Assembly: GCA_036524115.1 (NCBI GenBank)
Contig: DATDCY010000056.1
Span: 1 to 6,365 of the forward strand
DNA: 6,365 bases
Reading direction: 5' to 3'
Source of the DNA: a bacterium
GTDB lineage: Bacteria; JAUVQV01; DATDCY01
In this document: positions 1-6,365 of the stretch, piece after piece
Position numbering within the stretch: position 1 is the stretch's first letter
How the letters are laid out: each line of letters starts with the position of its first letter
The notes under the pieces: model-generated
Databases searched by the model: none
What the model was told of the DNA's origin: nothing
The model's input: only the letters and a program-made list of their open reading frames with translations
Program-made: the position numbers and the translations under genes

Positions 1-89
1 CGCGCGGCGAGGCCGGCGGCGGCCAGCGCGGCGCAGGCCAGCAGCAGGGCGGCGGCCAGCCGCCGGGCGGTGCGCCGGAGGCGGCGCAT
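1..89 (-). CDS. 5' fragment of an exported or membrane-anchored protein, coupled to clpC
   Basis: Only the first 29 codons are in the window; the gene runs off the left edge. The ATG (89..87) shares a base with the clpC TGA stop (91..89), giving TGATG, a classic translational-coupling overlap. An AAGG four bases upstream, inside the end of clpC, could act as ribosome binding site. The peptide opens with a strongly basic region ([10 protein letters not shown]), followed by an uninterrupted hydrophobic run rich in Leu and Ala (residues 11-29), which is the layout of a Sec signal peptide or N-terminal membrane anchor. Leu-Leu-Ala-Cys at residues 16-19 resembles a lipobox, but the hydrophobic run continues past the Cys, so a lipoprotein is uncertain. 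No Tat motif is seen. The body of the protein lies outside the window, so its function cannot be named. It is probably co-transcribed with clpC. The fragment is short and high-GC, so a chance reading is possible, but the overlap and the peptide layout together argue that it is real. Confidence 0.66.
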   Translation of the reverse strand, partial: MRRLRRTARRLAAALLLACAALAAAGLAA

Positions 90-2509
90 CAGACCTTGGC
101 CTTCACGCGGAAGACGATCTGCCCGTTCTCGAGCGCCGCGAGGACCTCGTCGCTCCCGGCGAAGTCGCGCCGCAGCATCTCCATGGCCAGCGGGTCCTCG
201 ATGTGCGTCTGGATCGCCCGCCGCAGGTGGCGCGCGCCGTACGCCGGGTCGAAGCCCTTCTCGATGAGCCACTCCTTGGCCTCGTGGTCGAGCCGCACCG
301 CGAAGCCCTTCTCGGCGAGCTGCTCGTTGAGCTGGCCGAGCTGCAGGTCGACGATCTGGCGGATGTGCTCGCGGTTGAGCGAGTGGAAGATCACGGTCTC
401 GTCGATGCGGTTGATGAACTCCGGGTTGAAGGTCCGCTTGACCTCCTCCATGATCTGCGCCCGCGCCTTGTCGCCGGCGCCGCCGCCGGGCCCCGACGCG
501 AAGCCAAGCCCGCCACCCTTGTGCAGGTCGCGCGTGCCGAGGTTCGAGGTGATGATCAGCACCACGTTGCGGAACGAGACCGTGTGGCCGTAGCTGTCGG
601 TGAGCTGCCCGCCGTCGAGCACCTGGAGCAGGATGTTGAAGACGTCCGGGTGCGCCTTCTCGATCTCGTCGAAGAGCACGATCGAGTAGGGGCGCCGGCG
701 CACCTGCTCGGTGAGCTGCCCGCCCTCCTCGTAGCCGACGTACCCCGGGGGGGCGCCGGTGAGGCGCGAGACGTTGAACTTCTCCATGTACTCGCTCATG
801 TCCAGGCGGATCAGCGCCCGCTCGTCGTTGAAGAGCGTCGCCGCCAGCGCCCGCGCCAGCTCCGTCTTGCCGACGCCGGTGGGCCCCAGGAAGATGAACG
901 AGCCGATCGGCTTGTTGCGCGCCTTGAGGCCGACGCGCGAGCGGCGGATGGCGCGCACGATCGCCGTCACGGCCTCGTCCTGGCCGACGATGCGCTTGTG
1001 CAGCTCGTCCTCCATGCGCAGCAGCCGCTCGCTCTCGCGCTCCTCGATGCGCACGGTCGGGATGCCCGTCATCTTCGAGACGATGTAGGCGATGTCGTCC
1101 TCGCCGAGCGCGGGCACGACCGCGTCCTGCTGCTTCTCCCACTCCTGCTTGGCCTGCTCCAGCTCCAGCTTGAGCCGGCTCTCGGTGTCGCGCAGCCGCG
1201 CCGCCTTCTCGTAGTCCTGGAGGCGGATCGCCGTGACCTTCTCCGCGGTCACCGCCTCGATCGCCGCCTCGCGCTCGCGCAGCCGCGGCGGCATGGTGAT
1301 CTCGCGCAGGCGGGCGCGCGAGCCGGCCTCGTCGATGACGTCGATCGCCTTGTCCGGCAGGTAGCGGTCGGTGATGTAGCGGTCCGAGAGGCGCGCGGCG
1401 GCCGTCACCGCCTGGTCGGTGATGCGGATGTGGTGGTGCGCCTCGTAGCGCGACTTGAGCCCCTGGATGATCTGCACCGTCTGGTCGACGGTCGGGGGCT
1501 CGACGCGCACCGTCTGGAAGCGCCGCTCGAGCGCGCCGTCCTTCTCGATGTGCTTGCGGTACTCGTTGAGCGTCGTCGCGCCGATGCACTGGATCTCGCC
1601 GCGCGCGAGCGCCGGCTTGAGCATCGAGGAGGCGTCGATCGAGCCCTCCGCGGCGCCGGCGCCGACGAGCGTGTGGATCTCGTCGATGAAGATCACGACG
1701 TTGGGCGTCTCGGTGATCTCCTTCATCACCGTCTTGAGGCGCTCCTCGAACTGGCCGCGGTACTTCGTGCCGGCGACGAGCGAGCCGAGGTCCAGCTGCA
1801 CGAGGCGCTTGCCGAGCAGCGTCTTGGGCACCTGGCCGGCGACGATGCGCTGGGCGAGCCCCTCGGCGATGGCCGTCTTGCCGACGCCCGGCTCGCCGAT
1901 GAGCACCGGGTTGTTCTTCGTGCGGCGCGAGAGGATCTGGATCACGCGCTCGATCTCGTCCTCGCGGCCGATCACCGGGTCGAGCTTGGCCTCCTTGGCG
2001 AACTTGGTGAGGTCGCGCGAGAACTCGTTGAGCAGCGGCGTGTCCTTCTTGTCCTCCTTGGACTTGGGCGAAGAGAGCTTGAGCAGCGCGATCGTCTCCT
2101 TGCGCAGCATCGGCAGCGACAGCCCGAAGCTCTTGAGGACCTGCGCGGCGATGCCGGAGTCCTCCTTGATGAGGCCGAGCAGCAGGTGCTCGGTGCCGAT
2201 GTAGTTCTGGCCCAGCAGGCGCGCTTCCTCGACCGACAGCTCGAGAACCTTCTTGGCCTGCGGCGAGAAGGGGATCTCGCCGAGGGTCAGGACGTTCTCG
2301 GTGGGCGGCATGCGCGAGACCAGTTCGGCCTCGAACTGCTTCTGGGAGAACTCGAGCGCCTGGAGGACGGAGATCGCCGTTCCGGTGCCCTCGCGGAGGA
2401 TGCCGAGCAGCAGGTGCTCGGTGCCCAGGTACTCGTGCTGGTATTTCTCGGCCTCGCCGCGCGCGAGGATGATGACCCGCCGGGCTCGCTCCGTGAACCG
2501 TTCGAACAT
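89..2509 (-). CDS. clpC: ClpC-type AAA+ unfoldase, ATPase subunit of the Clp protease
   Basis: 806-residue cytoplasmic Hsp100 chaperone that unfolds substrates by ATP hydrolysis and, by family knowledge, feeds them to the ClpP peptidase. Domains in order: two Clp N repeats (about 3-145, each with GTEHLLLG); D1 with Walker A GEPGVGKT (205-212), pore loop KYRG (249-252), Walker B VVIFIDEI (271-278) and an arginine-finger region ALERRF; a UVR-type coiled segment (about 426-450, [11 protein letters not shown]) that marks ClpC rather than ClpA; D2 with Walker A GPTGVGKT (542-549), pore loop GYVGY (589-593), Walker B IVLFDEI, an LGF tripeptide (668-670) where ClpP-binding ClpC proteins carry their docking loop, and sensor-2 GAR (758-760). 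Length is typical and no key residue is missing. An in-frame ATG at 2539 would add ten residues, but it lies in the -10 box and its extension encodes the Shine-Dalgarno, so 2509 is chosen. No clpP, ctsR or mcsAB is in the window. The stop overlaps the start of the next gene. Confidence 0.97.
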   Translation of the reverse strand: MFERFTERARRVIILARGEAEKYQHEYLGTEHLLLGILREGTGTAISVLQALEFSQKQFEAELVSRMPPTENVLTLGEIPFSPQAKKVLELSVEEARLLGQNYIGTEHLLLGLIKEDSGIAAQVLKSFGLSLPMLRKETIALLKLSSPKSKEDKKDTPLLNEFSRDLTKFAKEAKLDPVIGREDEIERVIQILSRRTKNNPVLIGEPGVGKTAIAEGLAQRIVAGQVPKTLLGKRLVQLDLGSLVAGTKYRGQFEERLKTVMKEITETPNVVIFIDEIHTLVGAGAAEGSIDASSMLKPALARGEIQCIGATTLNEYRKHIEKDGALERRFQTVRVEPPTVDQTVQIIQGLKSRYEAHHHIRITDQAVTAAARLSDRYITDRYLPDKAIDVIDEAGSRARLREITMPPRLREREAAIEAVTAEKVTAIRLQDYEKAARLRDTESRLKLELEQAKQEWEKQQDAVVPALGEDDIAYIVSKMTGIPTVRIEERESERLLRMEDELHKRIVGQDEAVTAIVRAIRRSRVGLKARNKPIGSFIFLGPTGVGKTELARALAATLFNDERALIRLDMSEYMEKFNVSRLTGAPPGYVGYEEGGQLTEQVRRRPYSIVLFDEIEKAHPDVFNILLQVLDGGQLTDSYGHTVSFRNVVLIITSNLGTRDLHKGGGLGFASGPGGGAGDKARAQIMEEVKRTFNPEFINRIDETVIFHSLNREHIRQIVDLQLGQLNEQLAEKGFAVRLDHEAKEWLIEKGFDPAYGARHLRRAIQTHIEDPLAMEMLRRDFAGSDEVLAALENGQIVFRVKAKV

Positions 2510-2514
2510 GGTAG

Positions 2515-2526
2515 TCCTTTCTCCTT
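2515..2526 (-). promoter_or_regulatory. Ribosome binding site of clpC (two overlapping candidates)
   Basis: Read on the minus strand, AAGGAG lies 11 nt before the ATG at 2509, and AAAGGA follows with a 5-nt spacing. The nearer one has the better distance. Both lie inside the alternative ten-residue N-terminal extension, which supports the ATG at 2509 over the one at 2539. Confidence 0.8.
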
Positions 2527-2538
2527 GTAATTCGGGCA

Positions 2539-2568
2539 ATTATCGGCGACGGGGCGCCCCCGTGTCAA
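2539..2568 (-). promoter_or_regulatory. Sigma-70-type promoter of clpC
   Basis: On the minus strand an exact TTGACA (2568..2563) is followed after 18 nt by GATAAT (2544..2539), one mismatch from TATAAT. Transcription would start near 2532, giving a leader of about 22 nt before the ATG at 2509. The spacer contains a perfect 10-bp palindrome, GGGGCGCCCC (2551..2560), which could be a protein site or simply GC-rich sequence. I saw no CtsR-type direct heptamer repeat and no CIRCE inverted repeat, so the known Gram-positive clpC controls are not evident. The exact -35 box in such a GC-rich background makes chance less likely, but this is a motif call only. Confidence 0.72.
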
Positions 2569-2631
2569 TCGTGCGCCATCCGCCGCGCGATCCTCCCGCC
2601 ATCCTCCTTTGACTGCGCCGGAGGCGGGACG

Positions 2632-2659
2632 GTTCCGGTCCCGGGGACGGGACCGCAAC
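2632..2659 (-). terminator. Terminator-like hairpin between the protease genes and clpC
   Basis: An inverted repeat with 11-base arms (2632-2642 and 2649-2659, one internal mismatch, 7 uninterrupted pairs CGGTCCC/GGGACCG next to the loop) and a 6-base loop lies 42 nt past the stop of the downstream protease gene. It sits upstream of the clpC promoter, where a terminator is expected. No U-tract follows on the minus strand, so it does not meet the standard intrinsic-terminator rule. It may stabilise a 3' end or be incidental in GC-rich DNA. The rest of the 192-nt gap (2510-2701) holds only the clpC promoter and ribosome binding site; I see no small gene in it. Confidence 0.4.
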
Positions 2660-2701
2660 GGCCCTCGGGACGCTGCCGCGGGCGGGCCGGCAGGCGGGCC
2701 G

Positions 2702-4570
2702 TCAGGGGACGTAGTACTGGACGACCAGCGCGGGCCGGGCGGCCGCGCCGGCGTTGCCGCTGTAGAACGCCAGGAAGTCGGCGACGCCGTCGTTGTCGTC
2801 GTCCGCGGCGAAGCGGATGCGCAGCTGCGTCCGGCCGGTCGGGTTGACCTGGGCGAACGCCGCGCGCCCGAGCGGCGCCGAGTACCATCCCGCGACGGGG
2901 TTGATGTTGAACGTCGCTGCGGCGGACAGCGCGGGGGCGTCGAAGTCCCGCAGCTCGAGGCCGGAACCGCTGCCGAAGAACCCCTTCTTCGCGTCGACCA
3001 GGAGCCTCCCGTGGCCGCCGGACATGCCGATCGAGCCCACGGTCGTGCGCGCCTTGAGCTTGAGCGTCACGAAGGCGATCTTCGCGTTGTCGGGGAGGCC
3101 GGAGGTGTCGAACGAGAGGATGCCGCGGTACTGGCGGTTCTGCGCGTCATCGCCCGCCCGGATCGTCGCCGCGGTGGCGTCCCTGGCCCCTGCCACGCCG
3201 GAATCCTCCGCCGACTCCAGCAGATAGCCGTCTTCCGGCAGGGACGTTGCCGTGAATGCGCTCAGGCTGCCGACGACAAGGCGCACCGCGGCGCCCGCGT
3301 TGAGGCGGCCGTTGCCGAAGTACTGGTCCGGGCCCGGCAGATCCTCCGACGGCGGCCCCACCTGGTCGTCCGCGGTCGCCCGGAGGATGGCCAGGATCTG
3401 TGACGGGGAGTACGCCGCGTTCACCGAGCGGATCAGCCCGATGACGCCCGCGACGTGCGGCGCGGCCGTGGACGTCCCCGAAGCGACCTGGTACTGGTTG
3501 CGCACGTACAGGCTCGGGATGTCCCACCCCGGGGCCACCAGGTCGATGTGCTTGCCGTAATTGGAGTACGGGGCGCGCTCGTCGTCGCAGTTCGTCCCGC
3601 CGACCGCGATCACCTCCGGATAGGCGGCCGGGTAGTGGGGGATCACGGTACCGGCCGGGCTGCCCCCGTTCCCCATGGCGGCGACGAGGGGAATGTTCCG
3701 TTCGTAGGCATAGCGGACCGCATCGTGCAGCGTGATCGAGTCCTCTTCGCCGCCCAGGCTCATGTTGACGATGGACGCGCGGTGGTCGGCCGCCCAGACG
3801 AGCGCGGCCGCGATCCAGGAGTAGGTGCCGTACCCCGTGCCGTCGAGGGCCTTCAGGGGCATGACCCGGCAGGCCCAGCAGACGCCCGCGATGCCCTGGC
3901 CGTTGTTGGTCGCGGCGGCGGCGATGCCCGCGACCAGCGAGCCGTGCCCGAGATCGTCCATCGCGTCGTTGTCGTTGTTCACGAAGTCGTACCCGGCGAC
4001 GAGCTTCCCGGCCAACTCCGGGTGCTCTCTGTCGACGCCGGTGTCGATCACGGCGATGACCGCGGAGGAGTAGCCCTTCGTGAGCTGCCAGGCCTCCGGG
4101 GCGTCGATGTCAGCGTCCACCTTGCACCAGTTCTGGCCCTTGTTGTCGAGGTTCCACTGCCCCGGGAACGAGGGATCGGTGGGGAGGAGCGCGGCGGCGA
4201 CGGCGGTCCGGTCGATCTCGGCGTACTCGACGCGCGGGTCCGCCGTGAAGTCCGCCGCCGCCCGCTCCATGTCCGTGGACTCCGGCAACGCCAGGACGAA
4301 GACCCGGTCGAACCCGGCGCGGGCGGCGTCGGCCTCGGCGGGCGCCGGCGCGGGAAGCAGCGGCATCGACGCCTTGACCGCGTACGCGGCCAGGAGGTCG
4401 CCGAGCGCGCCGGTCTCCCGCCCCGCCGCCATGGCCGCGGGGGTCAGCTTCACGATGAGGCGGTGGCTCTCCGGGACGGCCGGCCGCCCCGTCGCGGCCG
4501 AAGCGGCGTGAGACAGCACCAGGACGGCCAGCGCCGCCCCCGCGGCCCTTTGAAGCGAGAGAGTCCTCAT
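2702..4570 (-). CDS. Secreted subtilisin-like (S8) serine protease with C-terminal DNRLRE-like domain, copy 2
   Basis: 622-residue exported endopeptidase precursor. A Sec signal peptide (basic start, hydrophobic core 10-20, likely cleavage after Ala25 in AASA) precedes an I9/fervidolysin-type prosegment (about 36-121, from HRLIVKL to VEYAEID). The S8 domain (about 130-430) carries Asp176 (AVIDTG), His209 (GHG), oxyanion Asn301 (MGNGG) and Ser367 (SGTSTAAPHVAG), so it should be active. Flanking motifs are unusual: HGSLVAG and GTSTAAP replace the common HGTHVAG and GTSMATP. Cysteines 149, 231, 234 and 328 match the paralog. Residues 450-622 form a DNRLRE-like beta-sandwich (ILSFDTSGLPDNAKI, closing RPALVVQYYVP) with a DxDxDGxxD calcium-type loop at 590-598. 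The upstream paralog ends 10 nt before this ATG, so the two are probably co-transcribed and possibly translationally coupled. The physiological substrate is unknown; extracellular protein degradation is the simplest reading. Confidence 0.93.
   Translation of the reverse strand: MRTLSLQRAAGAALAVLVLSHAASAATGRPAVPESHRLIVKLTPAAMAAGRETGALGDLLAAYAVKASMPLLPAPAPAEADAARAGFDRVFVLALPESTDMERAAADFTADPRVEYAEIDRTAVAAALLPTDPSFPGQWNLDNKGQNWCKVDADIDAPEAWQLTKGYSSAVIAVIDTGVDREHPELAGKLVAGYDFVNNDNDAMDDLGHGSLVAGIAAAATNNGQGIAGVCWACRVMPLKALDGTGYGTYSWIAAALVWAADHRASIVNMSLGGEEDSITLHDAVRYAYERNIPLVAAMGNGGSPAGTVIPHYPAAYPEVIAVGGTNCDDERAPYSNYGKHIDLVAPGWDIPSLYVRNQYQVASGTSTAAPHVAGVIGLIRSVNAAYSPSQILAILRATADDQVGPPSEDLPGPDQYFGNGRLNAGAAVRLVVGSLSAFTATSLPEDGYLLESAEDSGVAGARDATAATIRAGDDAQNRQYRGILSFDTSGLPDNAKIAFVTLKLKARTTVGSIGMSGGHGRLLVDAKKGFFGSGSGLELRDFDAPALSAAATFNINPVAGWYSAPLGRAAFAQVNPTGRTQLRIRFAADDDNDGVADFLAFYSGNAGAAARPALVVQYYVP
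4317..4469 (-). repeat. Direct repeat, prosegment copy in the copy-2 protease gene
   Basis: These 153 bp encode most of the prosegment and align without gaps to 6184..6336, at an offset of 1867 bp. I count about 13 mismatches by hand. Positions 4317-4369 differ at only one base and 4443-4469 are identical to their partner. This is the most similar DNA I found between the two paralogs and reflects their duplication. Confidence 0.85.
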
Positions 4571-4575
4571 GGGGT

Positions 4576-4581
4576 CTCCTC
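4576..4581 (-). promoter_or_regulatory. Ribosome binding site of the copy-2 protease
   Basis: GAGGAG on the minus strand, 5 nt before the ATG at 4570. Its first base is the last base of nothing but the TAG stop region of the upstream paralog (4583..4581), so the site touches that stop codon. A ribosome finishing the first gene would cover it, which favours coupled translation. It also supports the chosen start, which gives a complete signal peptide. Confidence 0.8.
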
Positions 4582-6365
4582 TACGGGACGTAGTACTGGA
4601 TGACCAGCGCCGGGCGGTCCGCCGGAACCACGGCGTCGCCGCTGTGGAACGCGGCGTAGTCGGCGACGCCGTCGTTGTCGTCGTCGGCCGCGAACTCGAT
4701 GCGGAACTGCGTCAGGCCCCGCGGGTCGATCTGCGGGAACGCAGCGCGCGCGATCGCGGCGGTGTGCCAGCCGGCGACGGGGTTGACCGTGAACGCCCCC
4801 GCCGCCGCCGTTCCGGCGGGCGCCTCGAAATCTGCCAGTTCCACGCCGGGGACGGCGCCGAAGAACGCCTTCCGGGCGTCGACGAGCAGCCTCCCGTGGG
4901 TCGTGGAGAAATTGACGTTCCCCGTGCTCGCCTTGAGCTTGAGCTCGAGGGTCGCGAAGACGATCACCGCGTTGTCGGGGAGGCCGGAGGTGTTGAAGGA
5001 GAGGATCCCCCGGTACTGCCGGTTCTGAGCGTTGTCGCCGACGAGGACCGCGGTGCCGACCGTGTTCCGGGCGCCCCCCACCTCGGCGTCCTCCGCCGCC
5101 TCCAGGACCCAGCCGTCCAGGGCCTGGGACGTGGTCGAGAAGACGCTCAGGGCGTCCGCGACCGCCCGCACCGCGGCGGCGGCGTTCAGGCGCCCGCTGC
5201 CGAAGTACTGGTCCCAGCCGGGGGTGTCCTGCGCGGGGTCGCCCACCTGGTCGTCCGCGGTCGCCTTGAGGATGCTGCGGATCTGGGCGGGAGAGTAGGT
5301 CGGATTCAGCGAGCGCATCAGCCCGACGACGCCGGTGACGTGCGGCGTGGCCATCGAGGTCCCGTTCCAGCGCTCGTACGCGCCGTTCGGGAGCGTGCTC
5401 AGGATGTCCACCCCGGGCGCGACGAGGTCGATGTGGCTGCCGACGTTGGAGAACGAGGCGCGCCCGTCGGTGCAGTCGGTGGCGCCGACGGCTATGACCT
5501 CCGGGTAGGCCGCCGGGTAGGCCGGCGCCGAGCTGGCGTTGTTCATCATGGCGACGACCATGGGGATCTTACTGCCGTAGACGTAGCGAACCGCGTCGTG
5601 GAGGGTGATCGAGTCGACGCTGCCGCCGAGGCTCATGTTGACCACGGACGCCCGGTGGTCCGCGGCGTAGATGAGGGCCGCCTCCAGCCACGAGTACTGC
5701 CCGCGGCTCCCGGCGAGCGCCTTCAGGGGCATGATGCGGCAGGCCCAGCAGACGCCGGCGATCCCCGCCGCGTTGTTCGAGAGAGCCGCCGCTATCCCCG
5801 AGACGTGGGTGCCGTGCCCGATGTCGTCGGCCGGGTCGGTGTCGTCGTAGGCGAAGTCGTAGCCCGGGACGATCTTGGCCGCCAGGTCCGGGTTGTCCAT
5901 GTCGATGCCGGAGTCGATCACGGCGATGACCCGCGAGGGCAGGCCGGTGGTCACCCGCCACGCCTCCGGGGCGTCGATGTCCGCGTCCATCGCGCAGCCC
6001 CACAGGCCGGCGTTGTCGAGGCTCCACTGCTCCACGTACCGCGGGTCCCTCGGGACGAGCGCGCTGGAAAGGATGTGGTCGATCTCCGCGTACTCGACGC
6101 GGGGGTCCGCGCCGAACGCGGCGACCGCCGCGTCCATGTCCGCGGACTCCGGCAGCTCCAGCACGAAGATCCGGTCGAACTCCGCGCGGGCGGCGTCGGC
6201 CTCGGCGGGCGCCGGCGCGGGCAGCAGCGGCATCGAGGCCGTGACCCCGTGCGCGGCCAGGAGGCTGCCGAGCACACCGGTCTCCCGGCCTGCCGCCATC
6301 GCCGCGGGAGTCAGCTTCACGATGAGGCGGTGGCTCGCGGCGGGCGCGTCCTCCGCGGGCGGGGC
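4581..6365 (-). CDS. Secreted subtilisin-like (S8) serine protease with C-terminal DNRLRE-like domain, copy 1, 5' end missing
   Basis: 594 codons are visible and the frame stays open to the right edge, so the signal peptide and start are outside. A GTG at 6320 could pass as a start, but 15 further in-frame codons include SHRLI, matching the paralog's prosegment (SHRLIVKLTP), so it is internal. Numbered from the window edge: prosegment to about residue 96; S8 domain with Asp151 (AVIDSG), His184 (GHGTHVSG), oxyanion Asn275 (in MMNN) and Ser337 (GTSMATPHVTG); then a DNRLRE-like domain (about 420-594) with a DxDxDGxxD loop (561-569), ending ALVIQYYVP. The catalytic motifs are closer to the family norm than in copy 2, except that MMNN replaces the usual GN context at the oxyanion Asn. 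The four cysteines match the paralog, including CWAC. Probably exported and self-processed like other S8 proenzymes. The operon promoter must lie beyond the right edge. Confidence 0.92.
   Translation of the reverse strand, partial: APPAEDAPAASHRLIVKLTPAAMAAGRETGVLGSLLAAHGVTASMPLLPAPAPAEADAARAEFDRIFVLELPESADMDAAVAAFGADPRVEYAEIDHILSSALVPRDPRYVEQWSLDNAGLWGCAMDADIDAPEAWRVTTGLPSRVIAVIDSGIDMDNPDLAAKIVPGYDFAYDDTDPADDIGHGTHVSGIAAALSNNAAGIAGVCWACRIMPLKALAGSRGQYSWLEAALIYAADHRASVVNMSLGGSVDSITLHDAVRYVYGSKIPMVVAMMNNASSAPAYPAAYPEVIAVGATDCTDGRASFSNVGSHIDLVAPGVDILSTLPNGAYERWNGTSMATPHVTGVVGLMRSLNPTYSPAQIRSILKATADDQVGDPAQDTPGWDQYFGSGRLNAAAAVRAVADALSVFSTTSQALDGWVLEAAEDAEVGGARNTVGTAVLVGDNAQNRQYRGILSFNTSGLPDNAVIVFATLELKLKASTGNVNFSTTHGRLLVDARKAFFGAVPGVELADFEAPAGTAAAGAFTVNPVAGWHTAAIARAAFPQIDPRGLTQFRIEFAADDDNDGVADYAAFHSGDAVVPADRPALVIQYYVP
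6184..6336 (-). repeat. Direct repeat, prosegment copy in the copy-1 protease gene
   Basis: Partner of 4317..4469, same orientation, no gaps. The repeat begins in the stretch encoding the Pro/Ala-rich LLPAPAPAEADAARA linker and runs to the start of the prosegment (SHRLIVKL). To the right of 6336 the two genes stop matching, consistent with less constrained sequence near the signal peptide cleavage site. Confidence 0.85.

Noticed and set aside
203-2530. A 775-codon open frame on the plus strand, antisense to clpC
   Set aside because: Its translation is dominated by Leu, Arg, Val, Ala, Asp and Glu in a repetitive pattern with no recognisable domain, as expected for the complement of a high-GC gene. 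The opposite strand encodes an unmistakable full-length ClpC.
2507-2539. Upstream in-frame ATG at 2539 as the start of clpC (ten extra residues)
   Set aside because: It falls within the -10 element and upstream of the expected transcript start. The extension encodes the Shine-Dalgarno, and ClpC proteins normally begin MFERFTE-like.
2540-2701. A CtsR or CIRCE operator, or a small gene, in the intergenic region
   Set aside because: I looked for tandem GGTCAAA-type heptamers and a TTAGCACTC-type inverted repeat and found neither. No short frame with a ribosome binding site was convincing.
2287-2888. Minus-strand frames of 123 and 107 codons across the clpC 5' end and the protease 3' end
   Set aside because: They overlap the confident genes in other frames, span the promoter, and give Arg/Pro/Gly/Ser-rich translations without motifs.
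2609-4603. Long plus-strand frames (264 and 382 codons) opposite the copy-2 protease
   Set aside because: They are Arg/Gly/Val/Asp-rich shadows of the minus-strand gene, with no motifs. The first also runs across the intergenic hairpin.
6318-6320. GTG at 6320 as the start of the copy-1 protease
   Set aside because: The frame stays open to the window edge, and the preceding codons (SHRLI) match the paralog's prosegment, so this GTG encodes an internal valine.
89-6365. A functional link between the secreted proteases and ClpC as a new defence or toxin-processing system
   Set aside because: They have separate promoters or transcription units and act in different compartments, and no third component is in the window. 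Adjacency alone does not support a system.

Overview
The window is a high-G+C stretch (G/C in nearly every third codon position) in which every supportable gene lies on the minus strand. Read in the direction of transcription (right to left) it holds: (1) a secreted subtilisin-like protease gene whose 5' end is outside the window; (2) a second, complete paralogous protease gene 10 nt downstream; (3) a 192-nt intergenic region with a terminator-like hairpin and a good sigma-70-type promoter; (4) a complete clpC-type AAA+ unfoldase gene; and (5) the first 29 codons of another gene, which overlaps the clpC stop codon (TGATG) and begins with a signal peptide or membrane anchor. The plus strand shows only long open frames that are shadows of these genes.

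Organism: a ClpC with a UVR segment (not a ClpA), exported S8 proteases with a C-terminal DNRLRE-like domain, and very high G+C fit a high-GC environmental bacterium, for example in the former Deltaproteobacteria/Myxococcota or a related uncultured lineage. This is inference. No rRNA, tRNA or lineage-specific marker is present.

The two protease genes look like a tandem duplication. Both keep the Asp/His/Asn/Ser catalytic set, four matching cysteines (including a CWAC motif), and a C-terminal domain with a DxDxDGxxD calcium-loop motif that ends in QYYVP. Their prosegments are more alike than their catalytic domains, the reverse of the usual subtilase trend.

clpC has its own promoter (TTGACA, 18 nt, GATAAT). 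It places the transcript start downstream of an upstream in-frame ATG, so the start at 2509 (806 aa) is chosen. The proteases and clpC look like separate transcription units. The former act outside the cytoplasm and ClpC inside it, and nothing in the sequence links them functionally. I found no CRISPR array, RNA gene, insertion sequence or clearly new multigene system here.
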